Assembly (NCBI GenBank): GCA_958428365.1 | Contig: CAUAFT010000010.1 | Span: forward strand, 62,001 to 126,000 | Length of the DNA stretch: 64,000 bases | Reading direction: 5' to 3' | Source: an uncultured Lachnospiraceae bacterium | GTDB lineage: Bacteria > Bacillota > Clostridia > Lachnospirales > Lachnospiraceae | Part shown: piece by piece, positions 1 through 8,467 of the stretch | How the letters are laid out: each line of letters opens with the position of its first letter | Position numbering within the stretch: the first letter of the stretch is position 1 | The notes under the pieces: model-generated | Seen by the model: only the letters and a program-made list of their open reading frames with translations | Told to the model about the DNA's origin: nothing | The model's database searches: none | Translations under genes and position numbers: made by a program

Positions 1-241
1 CGTCATTGAATAATAATACCTTTGCGTCTTTCTCAAGACCGAATGTCTCGCCATCTTTTACAGGCATATCTGTTACGATGGTACCCGGTGAATTTTTAGC
101 TAATTCATAAGCCTCTTTTAATGTGTTTACTTTTACGACATTGTTGCCGTAGAAAGCAGCTTCGATGATGGAACGGGTCTTGGAAAAACCAACTTTTCCA
201 GCGCCAATTTCGCTAATTGGATAATAAGCTTTTGTTGACAT
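1..241 (-). CDS. N-terminal part of an unidentified protein (runs off the window)
   Basis: The minus strand is open from an ATG at 241 to the window edge, giving 80 residues that start MSTKAYYPISEIGAGKVGF. An AAGGAGGA ribosome site lies about 10 nt upstream of the start, and a good promoter and a palindrome lie further up, so this is a real, well-expressed gene. The fragment is soluble-looking, with no signal peptide and no membrane segment. I do not recognise the family, and the C-terminus is missing, so no function is assigned. It could be an enzyme subunit or a small metabolic protein. Confidence 0.8.
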   Translation of the reverse strand, partial: MSTKAYYPISEIGAGKVGFSKTRSIIEAAFYGNNVVKVNTLKEAYELAKNSPGTIVTDMPVKDGETFGLEKDAKVLLFND

Positions 242-286
242 TTGAATATATCCTCCTTAAAAATTAAATTATTGAGCTTGACTACC

Positions 287-310
287 TGGTGTATTTAAAA
301 AAATACACCA
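287..310. promoter_or_regulatory. Perfect 10-bp-arm palindrome, likely operator
   Basis: TGGTGTATTT (287-296) and AAATACACCA (301-310) are perfect inverted repeats around an AAAA spacer. The palindrome covers the predicted start of transcription of the edge gene, which is where a repressor would act. It has no T-run beyond it on the minus strand, so it is not a terminator of that transcript. The arms resemble dyads bound by GntR-type repressors, but the regulator is not identified. Confidence 0.5.
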
Positions 311-315
311 ATTAC

Positions 316-343
316 AATATACACTATGTTAAGTTTTTGTCAA
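316..343 (-). promoter_or_regulatory. Promoter of the edge gene
   Basis: Reading the minus strand there is a perfect -35 TTGACA (338-343), a 16-nt spacer and a -10 TATATT (316-321). Predicted transcription start is near 309, directly at the edge of the palindrome at 287-310. Confidence 0.6.
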
Positions 344-395
344 TAAGTTTTTCACAAATTTTATGATTTTTTATATTCATAAAAGCCTCTAAACA

Positions 396-806
396 CTACT
401 CCAGATCCCTCCTGGAAAATGCTTCCGGCAGCAGCTCTCCCAGACTCATCTTCTTATAGTCCTCCCCTTTTCCCACCATCAGGACCCAGAACTCCGTATC
501 GCAAAATTCCAGCAGCACCTGACGACAGACCCCGCAGGGTGCGGTATAGTCCTGCGCGTCCCCGGCGACTGCGATCGCCGCAAACTTACGCTCTCCCTCC
601 GACACCGCCTTGAACACTGCCGTGCGCTCCGCACAGTTCGTAGGCGTGTACGCCGCATTCTCTATATTACAGCCCGTATAGATCTTCCCGCTCTCTGCCA
701 GCAGGGCTGCTCCCACCCGGAAATGGGAATAGGGGGAATAGGAAAACTCCTTCGCCGCAACGGCCCTTCTCACCAGTTCCCTCTCCATTTTTTCATTTAT
801 TTCCAT
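396..806 (-). CDS. cdd: Cytidine deaminase
   Basis: A 136-residue enzyme, the usual length of homotetrameric bacterial cytidine deaminases, which convert cytidine and deoxycytidine to uridine forms in pyrimidine salvage. The zinc site is complete: Cys58 and the proton-shuttle Glu60 in NCAER, and Cys91 and Cys94 in PCGVCRQ. I chose the ATG at 806 (MEINEK) because AAGGAAG lies 8 nt upstream; an in-frame ATG 20 codons further up has no such site, and MEREL six codons in is a possible alternative. It stands alone, divergent from the citrate synthase gene at 1042. Confidence 0.93.
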   Translation of the reverse strand: MEINEKMERELVRRAVAAKEFSYSPYSHFRVGAALLAESGKIYTGCNIENAAYTPTNCAERTAVFKAVSEGERKFAAIAVAGDAQDYTAPCGVCRQVLLEFCDTEFWVLMVGKGEDYKKMSLGELLPEAFSRRDLE

Positions 807-989
807 TTGTATTTCTTCCTTTCCGTACGAATGCCCGGTATTTCCATCACAATTATGATAATACACCTCGTTTCAAAAATCCATTCATTTTCTTTGCATA
901 AATATCCACAATATATGGTACTATCTTCCTGCTTTTTGTGAAAAAAGGCTAAACTTTTCTTAAAAAATCTTAAATTCAATGAATTTTTC

Positions 990-1018
990 TTGTGTCAATT
1001 TTCATACAATGTTATGAT
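990..1018 (+). promoter_or_regulatory. Possible promoter of the first citrate synthase gene
   Basis: A TATGAT -10 (1013-1018) lies 17 nt after TTGTGT (990-995), a weak -35. An AAAGGAGGA ribosome site follows at about 1028-1036, just before the ATG at 1042. The -35 is poor, so the call is tentative. Confidence 0.35.
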
Positions 1019-1041
1019 ATAACGATAAAAGGAGGAAAACT

Positions 1042-2406
1042 ATGACAACAAATAAATTTTGCGAACTGACTCCTGAAATCATGGAGCTCTCTAAACGATG
1101 TTCCAGCGCCGCTACGATTGACCCGGAGTTATATACCAAATATGATGTGAAACGCGGTTTGCGCGACCTGAATGGTAAGGGTGTCCTGGTAGGGCTGACT
1201 GAAATTTCCGATGTCTGCTCCACCAAGATCGTCAATGGCGAATCTGTCCCAGCCGACGGAAGACTCTACTATCGGGGCTATAATGTGGAGGATATCATCC
1301 GCGGGATCGATAAAAAGAGCCATTTTGGATTTGAAGAATGTACTTATCTTCTTCTCTTCGGCAAGCTGCCTACCAGGGACGAGTTAAAGTCTTTCTGCGG
1401 GCTGCTAAGTGAATACCGTACACTGCCGACCAGTTTTGTGCGGGATATCATTATGAAAGCGCCGAGCAAAGATATGATGAACACTCTTGCAAGAAGTGTA
1501 TTGACCTTATATTCCTATGACGACCGTGCCGACGACATTTCACTGCCGAACGTACTTCGTCAATGCTTACAGCTCATCAGTCTGTTTCCACTGTTATCTG
1601 TCTACGGCTATCAGGCATATGCCCATTATCACGATGGCGCAAGTCTTTTCATCCATGCCCCTCAGCCGGAACTTTCCACCGCTGAGACGATTCTGCATGT
1701 ATTGAGACCGGACAGTAAATACACACCGCTGGAAGCAAAGCTGTTAGACACCGCTCTGATCCTACATATGGAACACGGCGGCGGTAACAACTCAACCTTT
1801 ACCACACATCTGGTATCCTCCTCAGGCACGGATACCTACTCTGTCATCGCGGCTGCCATTGGTTCCCTGAAGGGTCCAAGACACGGCGGAGCCAACATCA
1901 AGGTGGTTAAAATGTTCGATGACATGAAGAAGAACCTGACAAACTGGACCAGTGAGGCGCAGGTAGAGAACTATCTCAGGGCTCTTTTGAATAAGGAAGC
2001 CTTCGACCATGCCGGACTGATCTATGGTATGGGTCACGCAGTCTACTCCCTCTCCGACCCTCGTGCCGTAATCTTCCGCTCCTTCGTGGAAGAACTCTCC
2101 AAGGAGAAGGGACTGGAGGATGAATTTGCACTCTATTCCTTAGTGGAGCGTCTTGCGCCGAAGGTCATTGCAGAAGAGCGCAAGATCTACAAGGGTGTCA
2201 GCCCGAATGTGGACTTCTTCTCAGGCTTTGCCTACAGTATGCTGGATCTTCCACTGGAGTTATACACTCCGATCTTCGCTATCGCCCGTATCGCCGGATG
2301 GAGCGCCCACAGACTGGAAGAGATCGCTTACAACGGAAAGATCATGCGTCCTGCTTATAAGAACGTATGTGAACACAAAGAATTTATTCCGATGGATCAG
2401 CGATAA
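1042..2406 (+). CDS. gltA: Citrate synthase (first of two paralogues)
   Basis: A 454-residue citrate/2-methylcitrate synthase that condenses oxaloacetate with an acyl-CoA. Catalytic residues are visible: His245 in LHMEHGGGNNS, His332 in GMGHAVYSLSDP and Asp391 in SPNVDFFSG; His281 in GPRHGGAN is also typical. The protein is closely related along its whole length to the gene at 50251-51579, so the genome holds two copies. No aconitase or isocitrate dehydrogenase gene is adjacent. In anaerobic clostridia the enzyme usually feeds 2-oxoglutarate and glutamate synthesis; that role here is inference. It is monocistronic, ending in a strong terminator. Confidence 0.9.
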   Translation: MTTNKFCELTPEIMELSKRCSSAATIDPELYTKYDVKRGLRDLNGKGVLVGLTEISDVCSTKIVNGESVPADGRLYYRGYNVEDIIRGIDKKSHFGFEECTYLLLFGKLPTRDELKSFCGLLSEYRTLPTSFVRDIIMKAPSKDMMNTLARSVLTLYSYDDRADDISLPNVLRQCLQLISLFPLLSVYGYQAYAHYHDGASLFIHAPQPELSTAETILHVLRPDSKYTPLEAKLLDTALILHMEHGGGNNSTFTTHLVSSSGTDTYSVIAAAIGSLKGPRHGGANIKVVKMFDDMKKNLTNWTSEAQVENYLRALLNKEAFDHAGLIYGMGHAVYSLSDPRAVIFRSFVEELSKEKGLEDEFALYSLVERLAPKVIAEERKIYKGVSPNVDFFSGFAYSMLDLPLELYTPIFAIARIAGWSAHRLEEIAYNGKIMRPAYKNVCEHKEFIPMDQR

Positions 2407-2407
2407 A

Positions 2408-2434
2408 AAAACCACCCAACAGGGTGGTTTTTTT
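2408..2434. terminator. Bidirectional terminator
   Basis: The stem AAAACCACCC/GGGTGGTTTT (2408-2417 and 2422-2431) is followed by a T-run on the plus strand and preceded by an A-run that gives a T-run on the minus strand. It lies between the citrate synthase stop (2406) and the stop of the convergent lipoprotein gene (2452), so it can serve both. Confidence 0.88.
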
Positions 2435-2451
2435 ATTTTAACCTTGCAGGT

Positions 2452-4077
2452 CTACATCGTATCTGATTCTGCGGACTGACTCTCCGGCGGTTCTTCGCCA
2501 TTCATCTGCCCGCCTTCTGGTTTTTCCCTTCCCTCCGGCATTTCTCCCTCCTGGAAGGGTTCTTCTCCATCCGGTTTTTGCATCTTTCCATCTCCACGTC
2601 CGCCGCCGCCCGGCATTCCACTGTCGCTGGTTCCTCCAGCGCTTACCACCATGCTCTCCACGGTAAAGGACTGAGATTCTTCTCCCCCGCTGTAGACTCC
2701 ATCACTGTAATAACCGTGGAAAGGACTGTCTCCCTCTATGGTTCCTCCGGTGTAGATCGTATAACTTTTACCGCTCTCTATCGTCTTTCTGGACAACAAC
2801 ATATTGGCATAATCCTTTTCCGCCAAAAAGGCAAAGACCGTATTCCCGTCCTCATCCAAAATTCCAATGGAGTCTCCTGCCTGAGCGCTTCCCAAAAGAA
2901 CGCTGACACGAGAGGATTCACTCTCACTTGGCGCTGAGTTTGTACCTCCGCAAGCGATCAGAGTACCTCCTGTGATGACAATCTCCCGTTCATCACAGTC
3001 AATACCGCCCTCCGGCTGCTGTGAACCCAGTGCCACCGTCAATCCCCCCGAAATGGTCAGGGTACCGTTGGAATCCAGTCCGTCTCCCTGGGATACGTCC
3101 GTAAAGATCTTACCTCCGCAAATCTGCAAATCATTTCCCGCATTGATTCCGTCATCATTTGCAGTAATCTCGATGGTTCCATCATTGACGATCAGCGCAT
3201 TTTTTGCCTCCAGCCCTTCTTCACAGGATAAGATCTGAATCGTTCCGCCATTGATGTCCATATTTCCAAGGGTTGCCAGTCCATCGTCCTCGGCAGTTAA
3301 GACAAGCTCTCCTCCGCCCACGACAAAGGCTCCCTCGCTTTCCATAGCGTCGTGCGCCGTCTTTACTTCTATACTTCCCCCATCCACACAGATTCCATCG
3401 TTGGCATGAAATCCATCTTTTACAGCGGAGACTACCTGAATCGTTCCACTCTCTATGTAGATCATATCGTCAGAACAAATGGCATGCTTATAATTCCCAG
3501 TGATTTTCAGAGTTCCCTCCCCCGTCAGTATCAGGTCGTCGTTGGAAAAAAGCGTTGCCTTGGCATCCTCATATTCTGTCCCGTCAGACAACACATTTTC
3601 CGTACCTTTTTTGGTGCTCACATAGATACTGTTGGAATTTTCACCCCAGATAGCGGGACCATCCTCGCTGGAGATTGTGACGCCATTCAGCGTGATCTTT
3701 ACATCCTCCTCCGTATCCACGAGGATTCTTCCATTTTCCAGACTTCCCGAAAAGACATACTCTCCGCCTTCCGTAATAGTGAGAACTCCGTCTTCTTCTT
3801 CGACGCCCTTTCCGTCGATCTCAATCTGGTCCCCCAACTGGATATCCGCCATTTTCTCCCAGTCCGTGATCTCTTTCAGATCTTCTATCTCGATACTGGC
3901 AGCCTCTGCGATCTCTTCCTCCGTAGCCTTAGAGCTGCTGCCCTGACTTTCCTTAGTCTGCTCCTTCTCCGTAGTCTCGGCGCTTTTTTCAGAACATCCG
4001 CTAAGACCCAACGCCGCCAGACTTCCCGCCATCAGCAGGATCAGCAGTCCTCTTCTTTTTTTCTTTTCTCTTTTCAT
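2452..4077 (-). CDS. Carbohydrate-binding lipoprotein, Cthe_2159/DUF4353 type
   Basis: A 541-residue secreted lipoprotein. A charged start, a hydrophobic stretch and the lipobox LSGC place the modified Cys at about residue 28. The body is a run of short beta-strand repeats (for example GEGTLKITGN, VNDGTIEITANDDGI, ICGGKIFTDVSQGDG), which fits the right-handed beta-helix of the Cthe_2159 family, whose founding member binds cellulose and polygalacturonate. The C-terminal 60 residues are a disordered Gly/Glu/Pro-rich tail. It is the last gene of a VTC-DUF4956-lipoprotein cluster (10-nt and 1-nt gaps). A role at the cell surface with a polymer made or modified by the neighbours is inference. Confidence 0.75.
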   Translation of the reverse strand: MKREKKKRRGLLILLMAGSLAALGLSGCSEKSAETTEKEQTKESQGSSSKATEEEIAEAASIEIEDLKEITDWEKMADIQLGDQIEIDGKGVEEEDGVLTITEGGEYVFSGSLENGRILVDTEEDVKITLNGVTISSEDGPAIWGENSNSIYVSTKKGTENVLSDGTEYEDAKATLFSNDDLILTGEGTLKITGNYKHAICSDDMIYIESGTIQVVSAVKDGFHANDGICVDGGSIEVKTAHDAMESEGAFVVGGGELVLTAEDDGLATLGNMDINGGTIQILSCEEGLEAKNALIVNDGTIEITANDDGINAGNDLQICGGKIFTDVSQGDGLDSNGTLTISGGLTVALGSQQPEGGIDCDEREIVITGGTLIACGGTNSAPSESESSRVSVLLGSAQAGDSIGILDEDGNTVFAFLAEKDYANMLLSRKTIESGKSYTIYTGGTIEGDSPFHGYYSDGVYSGGEESQSFTVESMVVSAGGTSDSGMPGGGGRGDGKMQKPDGEEPFQEGEMPEGREKPEGGQMNGEEPPESQSAESDTM

Positions 4078-4086
4078 ATTTCACCT

Positions 4087-4722
4087 CTACAATTCTTCAT
4101 ATTCCAGTTCACACCTGCCGCAGACGATATTTAAATTCCCATTGCGGACGCGGATCTTATCCAACATTTCCTTTTCTCTCTCTGCGTCTTTTTCCTCCAC
4201 CCGGTACTGAAGCTCATACAGACTTCCCATATTCGTCGTCTTGACCCGGATCAGTTCCCACTTATTCAAGAACTGCTCAAAGATATCGTCAAAAATATCG
4301 GTATAATCCAGATTTTCCGGGATGGTGATCCTCAGATCCTTTGGCTTTACCCTCTTCTCAGCATAGTGTACAAGATTCATGAAAAACAAAAGCGCGCAGA
4401 CAAAAACTGTGATTCCGGCTGCAAACAAAAGGTATCCAATACTGCAGGTAATGCCCACCGTCATGGAAAAAAAGATATAGGCGATATCTCTGGAGCTGCC
4501 CTGAAGCGAACGGAAACGCACCAGACTGAAAGCTCCTAATATCGCCACGGAAGTTCCCAGATTTCCATTGACCGCCTGCATGACGATACAGACCAGAATA
4601 GGCAGTATCACCAGGGTCCTTGCAAAATTCACGGATACTTTTCCCGTTTTTAAATAGGTAAATGAGATCACAAGTCCCAAAGCTCCCGCGGCTGCGGCGT
4701 ATAAAAATGCACTCACTGTCAT
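4087..4722 (-). CDS. DUF4956 membrane protein
   Basis: A 211-residue protein with about four N-terminal membrane segments (residues 4-24, 36-55, 58-76 and 85-115) and a cytoplasmic C-terminal domain of about 90 residues that includes the conserved-looking stretch around DLRITIPENLDYTDIFDDIF. This matches DUF4956, a family of unknown function that often sits beside VTC-domain proteins. The gene starts 1 nt after the VTC stop and ends 9 nt before the lipoprotein start, so the three are co-transcribed and probably co-translated. I infer that it anchors or couples the VTC catalytic domain to the membrane. Confidence 0.75.
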   Translation of the reverse strand: MTVSAFLYAAAAGALGLVISFTYLKTGKVSVNFARTLVILPILVCIVMQAVNGNLGTSVAILGAFSLVRFRSLQGSSRDIAYIFFSMTVGITCSIGYLLFAAGITVFVCALLFFMNLVHYAEKRVKPKDLRITIPENLDYTDIFDDIFEQFLNKWELIRVKTTNMGSLYELQYRVEEKDAEREKEMLDKIRVRNGNLNIVCGRCELEYEEL

Positions 4723-4723
4723 C

Positions 4724-5434
4724 TTAAGCTGCTCCTTTCTCTGTATTCATCATTTCCTGTTTCTTCTGGTAGATCCTTCCATACTTTGAAAAAGAAGTGC
4801 TGCGGATCTGTAACTCGGATAAGATCTCTGTAAACCACAGCGGCATAGCTCCTTTTACCTTGACCTCCATCAAATATATTCCCTGATCCAGCAAGTACTC
4901 CACTGCCGTATCATCCGAAAGATCCAGATGTTCCCAGCGACTTCTGATATTTTGATCGAAGGTCACTCTGAAATCAGGATCCTCTTTTCCATAGAGGGCG
5001 ATCCTGTCATAGGCCAGATAGAGATTCGGCTGCAGCTGATAAAAATTCAGCAGGTAGTCGATCTCCTGAAGGATCTGGGACTTTTCTCCCGGATAACTTC
5101 TGTTTTTCAGATACTGCTCCGCCTCTGTCTTTGCCATGGCAGTCCTTCTCTTATTTACGATCCCCCGATATTTTTTCTTGATCTCCAAAAATACGGTGGA
5201 ATCCGCCTCCGGTCTGCCATAACAGCGCACGCGGAACTTTTCTTTATACACCGGTTTTTGCAAAGACGTGCGGATCAGCTCGTCATTTTTTGTGTCGTAA
5301 TAAATATTCCGGATGGTATGCAGTCCGTATTCATCCTCCTGCATATGGTCTGAAATCCGCTCCCTCAATTCCAGATAAACTTCTTCTGTAAGCAGATACT
5401 TTTTCTCATATCGGTTAAATACATCCTGACTCAT
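4724..5434 (-). CDS. VTC-domain polyphosphate polymerase-like protein
   Basis: A 236-residue protein of the VTC family, whose yeast member Vtc4 makes polyphosphate inside a tunnel of basic residues. The tunnel motifs are present: EKKYLL at residues 10-15, NIYYDT near 44, KEKFRVRCYG near 64, FLEIKKKYRGIVNKRR near 82, LAYDRIA near 139, YLMEVKVKG near 188 and SFSKYGRIY near 214. There is no SPX domain, as is usual in bacteria. It heads a three-gene cluster with DUF4956 and a carbohydrate-binding lipoprotein. Polyphosphate synthesis is the family expectation; a different anionic polymer is possible. Start supported by AAGGAAGAG upstream. Confidence 0.8.
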   Translation of the reverse strand: MSQDVFNRYEKKYLLTEEVYLELRERISDHMQEDEYGLHTIRNIYYDTKNDELIRTSLQKPVYKEKFRVRCYGRPEADSTVFLEIKKKYRGIVNKRRTAMAKTEAEQYLKNRSYPGEKSQILQEIDYLLNFYQLQPNLYLAYDRIALYGKEDPDFRVTFDQNIRSRWEHLDLSDDTAVEYLLDQGIYLMEVKVKGAMPLWFTEILSELQIRSTSFSKYGRIYQKKQEMMNTEKGAA

Positions 5435-5518
5435 GTCGTCTCTTCCTTTCTCATTTGGTAGCCTTAGTGTAAATTCTCTATGTGATGAACAGGTGATAAA
5501 AGAAAAAAGATTCCACGA

Positions 5519-5554
5519 AAAAAGGAACTTATCCCTCAGGATAAATTCCTTTTT
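5519..5554 (-). terminator. Terminator of the two-component operon
   Basis: Long stem with arms 5519-5534 and 5539-5554 (15 of 16 paired) around a 4-nt loop, ending in a T-run on the minus strand. It overlaps the last codons of the sensor kinase gene and separates that operon from the VTC cluster, which therefore needs its own promoter or read-through. Confidence 0.75.
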
Positions 5555-7011
5555 AATGCAAACCAGAATACCGATCCTTCCCCTGTATGGCTCTCCACGC
5601 CAAATTCCGCTTCGTGAAGTTCCAGAATGTTTTTCACAATGGACAATCCCAGCCCCGTTCCGCTGACTGCCCGCTTATGGGTCTTATCTACCTTATAATA
5701 GCGGTCCCAGACATAGGGAATATCCTCCGTTCTGATTCCCTCCCCGGTATCCTCCACCTCGATTCGGACAGAATCCCCCTGGGTCTTCTGTCTGACCATA
5801 ACCCTTCTATCCTCCCCGGTATAATTAAGGGCATTGTTCACCAGATTGTAAATGACCTGGCAGATCTTAAATTCATCCGCCTCCACCTCCACTTCTTCCC
5901 CGTAAGTGAAGGTGATCTGATATCCCTCCTGCTCCTTGAGCTTATGATACCGTTCCAAAACCGATTCAACGCTCTTTGTTAAATTAAAACGCTCCGCATG
6001 TTTCTCTAAAACTCCCGCCTGCAGCTTGGACAGATCCAGCATATCGTTAACCAGATTGGTGAGATGCTTCGCCTCATCAATGATGACCTGGATATTCTCC
6101 GGTGAATTTTCTCCCGGAAGATCCTGCATGATCTCTGCATAGGCAATAATCATTGTCAGGGGCGTTCGCAGGTCATGGGAGACGTTCGCCAAAAGCTCCC
6201 TGCGAAATTCCTCCGTCTTATTCAGCTCCCTTGCCGCATAATTCAAGGTATCGGACAATTCAGCGATCTCCCGATAGTCCTTTCCGTCAAAGGTCACCGT
6301 ATAATCTCCCTTCGCCAGCTTTTTCGCCGAATCATTCACGCGGATGATGGACTTAGAAACTCGTCTGGACATGAGGATTGCCAGAAGCAGGGCTAACACC
6401 ACCAGGATCCCGGTAATCCAGATCAACTGTATCTGCAAAGTCTGCACCGTCGCCTCCACCGGGGTCAGAAGGGTATTCAAAAGGATCACCTGCTCCTCCC
6501 CATCCGCCTCTGCGATCTGAACATAGATAACGGACTCCATCCCGTTCCTGTCGCGCCGTTCCTTTTCTGAGCTGTCCTCCGGGGGCTTTGGCAGCTCTTC
6601 CTTTATCTTCTCCTCTTTCTGCTCCATAGGAAGAGAAGTAATCTCCGCATTCCCCCCCTGTTCCTCTGCCTTCTGATAATAAAACAGCCGTTCCTCCAGC
6701 AGCATATTTTCCAGTCTGGAGGCTCCCATGTACTCGCTGCAATAGAGGGTATTGCCCTGCGTATCCATGACCAGAAGCGAGATATTTTTCTCCATGGCAA
6801 GGGCTTCGATCCGCTCTTCCACATTGGAACCATCTTTTAGGATCTCTGCCGTCGCATCCATGGCTTTTTTTGCATCCCTTGTCTTGATGTTCCTGTAAAA
6901 TGTATCCAGATAGAGGATCTGGAAAAACCACAGAAAAAGGAGCATGATCAGAGTAAACAGCAGCAGATAGCCAAAAATTTTCCATTTAATACTCTTTTGT
7001 TCACGCTTCAA
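5536..7011 (-). CDS. Sensor histidine kinase
   Basis: A 491-residue class I sensor kinase. Membrane segments at about residues 11-32 and 196-216 frame an extracytoplasmic sensor of about 165 residues; a HAMP domain follows (about 217-270). The phosphorylated His lies in NVSHDLRTPL near 285, and the ATPase domain has NLVNNALNYTG, VEDTGEGI and GTGLGLSIV. It overlaps the response regulator gene upstream by 11 nt, so the two form an operon. The ligand is unknown; the VTC/lipoprotein cluster downstream is a possible target, though a terminator separates them. Confidence 0.88.
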   Translation of the reverse strand: MKREQKSIKWKIFGYLLLFTLIMLLFLWFFQILYLDTFYRNIKTRDAKKAMDATAEILKDGSNVEERIEALAMEKNISLLVMDTQGNTLYCSEYMGASRLENMLLEERLFYYQKAEEQGGNAEITSLPMEQKEEKIKEELPKPPEDSSEKERRDRNGMESVIYVQIAEADGEEQVILLNTLLTPVEATVQTLQIQLIWITGILVVLALLLAILMSRRVSKSIIRVNDSAKKLAKGDYTVTFDGKDYREIAELSDTLNYAARELNKTEEFRRELLANVSHDLRTPLTMIIAYAEIMQDLPGENSPENIQVIIDEAKHLTNLVNDMLDLSKLQAGVLEKHAERFNLTKSVESVLERYHKLKEQEGYQITFTYGEEVEVEADEFKICQVIYNLVNNALNYTGEDRRVMVRQKTQGDSVRIEVEDTGEGIRTEDIPYVWDRYYKVDKTHKRAVSGTGLGLSIVKNILELHEAEFGVESHTGEGSVFWFALKRNLS

Positions 7012-7675
7012 AACGATATCCCACTCCTCTTAAGGTGACGATGAATTTGCGATAATCACCGAGACTATTCCGCAAAAGTTTGATATGGGTGTCCAGGGTC
7101 CTGTCGTCCCCATAATAGTCATAGCCCCAGACATTGGAAAGAAGCATCTCCCGCTCCAAAGCAATGTTACGATTTCTGACCATATAAAATAACAGGTCGT
7201 ATTCCTTCGGTGAAAGTTCCGCCCGAACGCCGTCTATGCTTACGGTCCTTCCGGTAAAATCGATCTCCAACCCTTCTTTTTGGAAGATCTCATGTCCCTC
7301 TTCCCTCTGGTTGTTCTGATTTCTCTCGATCACTACCTTGATGCGAAGCATCAGTTCTTTTGGAGAAAAGGGCTTTACAACATAGTCGTCCACCCCGGTC
7401 TCAAAGCCATGGATCCTGTCGTACTCCTCTCCTCTGGCAGATAACATGATAACGGGAATGTCTTTTTTCTTTTTTATCTCCCGGCAGGTGGAAAAACCAT
7501 CCAGCTCCGGCATCATCACGTCCAGGACAATGCAGTCGAAATCCTGTTTCTCACAGAGCCGTATCGCCTCCATGCCGTTGTTCGCCTCCGTGATCTCATA
7601 GCCTTCAAATTCGCCGTATTTTCTTAAAATCGCACGGATCTTTTCTTCATCATCCACAACCAGAACCTTTTTCAT
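7001..7675 (-). CDS. OmpR-family response regulator
   Basis: A 224-residue DNA-binding response regulator: receiver domain at residues 1-115 with the acidic pair in VVDDEEK and the phospho-acceptor in CIVLDVMMPELDG, Lys in VVKPFSP, then a winged-helix domain (YDLLFYMVRNRN through DTHIKLLRNSLGDYRKFIVTLRGVGYRF). I place the start at ATG 7675 (MKKVLVV), because AAGGAGGC sits just upstream; the frame is open further but has no ribosome site. It is the first gene of the operon with the kinase. Confidence 0.92.
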   Translation of the reverse strand: MKKVLVVDDEEKIRAILRKYGEFEGYEITEANNGMEAIRLCEKQDFDCIVLDVMMPELDGFSTCREIKKKKDIPVIMLSARGEEYDRIHGFETGVDDYVVKPFSPKELMLRIKVVIERNQNNQREEGHEIFQKEGLEIDFTGRTVSIDGVRAELSPKEYDLLFYMVRNRNIALEREMLLSNVWGYDYYGDDRTLDTHIKLLRNSLGDYRKFIVTLRGVGYRFEA

Positions 7676-7747
7676 ATGTGCCTCCTTTTTCCAATTGCCA
7701 AAGGGCGTAGATTTTATCTCTTTTCCCACTGAGATATCCCCTATTAT

Positions 7748-7776
7748 CAAAAATACCTGTCCAATGTGACAGGTAT
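7748..7776 (-). terminator. Terminator of the small membrane-protein gene
   Basis: Arms ATACCTGTC (7753-7761) and GACAGGTAT (7768-7776) with a six-base loop, then TTTTTG on the minus strand, just after the stop of the gene at 7792-8139. Confidence 0.75.
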
Positions 7777-7791
7777 GTGAAAGTTTTTTGA

Positions 7792-8139
7792 TTATTTGAT
7801 ATAGGTGTGTCTGGCGCTGCGCATTTCCCGGCAATACCAGAGTACTGCGATGATAAATATCGTTAAGGAAACGATGTTGATAATTCTGGACTGCCAGAAT
7901 AGTTCGCTTCCGATGCCGGAAAGTCCGTACAGGACACAGAGGATTCCGAAAATAAGGGTCTTTTTATACATAACTTCGCAGAATCCTTTTGGGTCTTTGC
8001 TGCCCACCAGGTCTTCTTCGGGGATGAGCATGCTGGCGGGAACTTTGGTTTTATTCATTTTAACAGCGCCGGAAATGATACAGAGTCCGTAGCCTAGGAT
8101 GATGATGTCGAATAGCATTAGGAAGTTGATTGAGTCCAT
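7792..8139 (-). CDS. Small membrane protein, unknown function
   Basis: A 115-residue protein with about three hydrophobic segments (residues 7-25, 62-80 and 85-103) and a basic C-terminal end (CREMRSARHTYIK). AAAGGAT precedes the ATG. I recognise no motif and do not assign a family. It is monocistronic, with a terminator right behind it, and lies upstream of the two-component operon at 5.5-7.7 kb without being linked to it. Confidence 0.6.
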   Translation of the reverse strand: MDSINFLMLFDIIILGYGLCIISGAVKMNKTKVPASMLIPEEDLVGSKDPKGFCEVMYKKTLIFGILCVLYGLSGIGSELFWQSRIINIVSLTIFIIAVLWYCREMRSARHTYIK

Positions 8140-8205
8140 TTTTTATCCTTTCTTTTCCTCTTCTCGATGGTAATATAAGAGAGGTTTTGGCGGCGTCCGG
8201 CAGAG

Positions 8206-8303
8206 CCTGGAAAAATCGGAGATTTTCCCAGGTCGCTTCGCTCGCCAAATAGACAAATTCAGCCCCACTGATGCAAGCATCGTGGTTCTGGATTTGTCTA
8301 TTT
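8206..8303. repeat. Two adjacent intergenic hairpins
   Basis: In the 328-nt gap between 8140 and 8467 there are two inverted repeats. The first pairs 8206-8217 with 8221-8232 (11 of 12). The second pairs 8247-8262 with 8288-8303 (15 of 16), and its interior can pair further (CCAC/GTGG and TGATGC/GCATC), so almost the whole 57 nt folds. The second ends in TTTTT on the plus strand but no gene points into it. The rest of the gap holds the promoter region of the gene at 8468, where I see no confident -35/-10 pair. Confidence 0.6.
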
Positions 8304-8467
8304 TTCTCTGCCTATACGAACATTATAACATTCTTTTTGGCGATTGCAATTTGTTTTTTGGCGAATGCTGGGGAAACTTGGTCATATCTGACAAATTGTT
8401 GGTTGAAGCCCCTCGGTTTTTAAGTTAAAATAAAAAAAACATTATTCAGTTTAGGGGGAATTCGTTT

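Noticed and set aside
3352..4134. 260-codon plus-strand frame opposite the beta-helix lipoprotein
   Set aside because: It is antisense to a convincing lipoprotein gene and has no ribosome site or family match.
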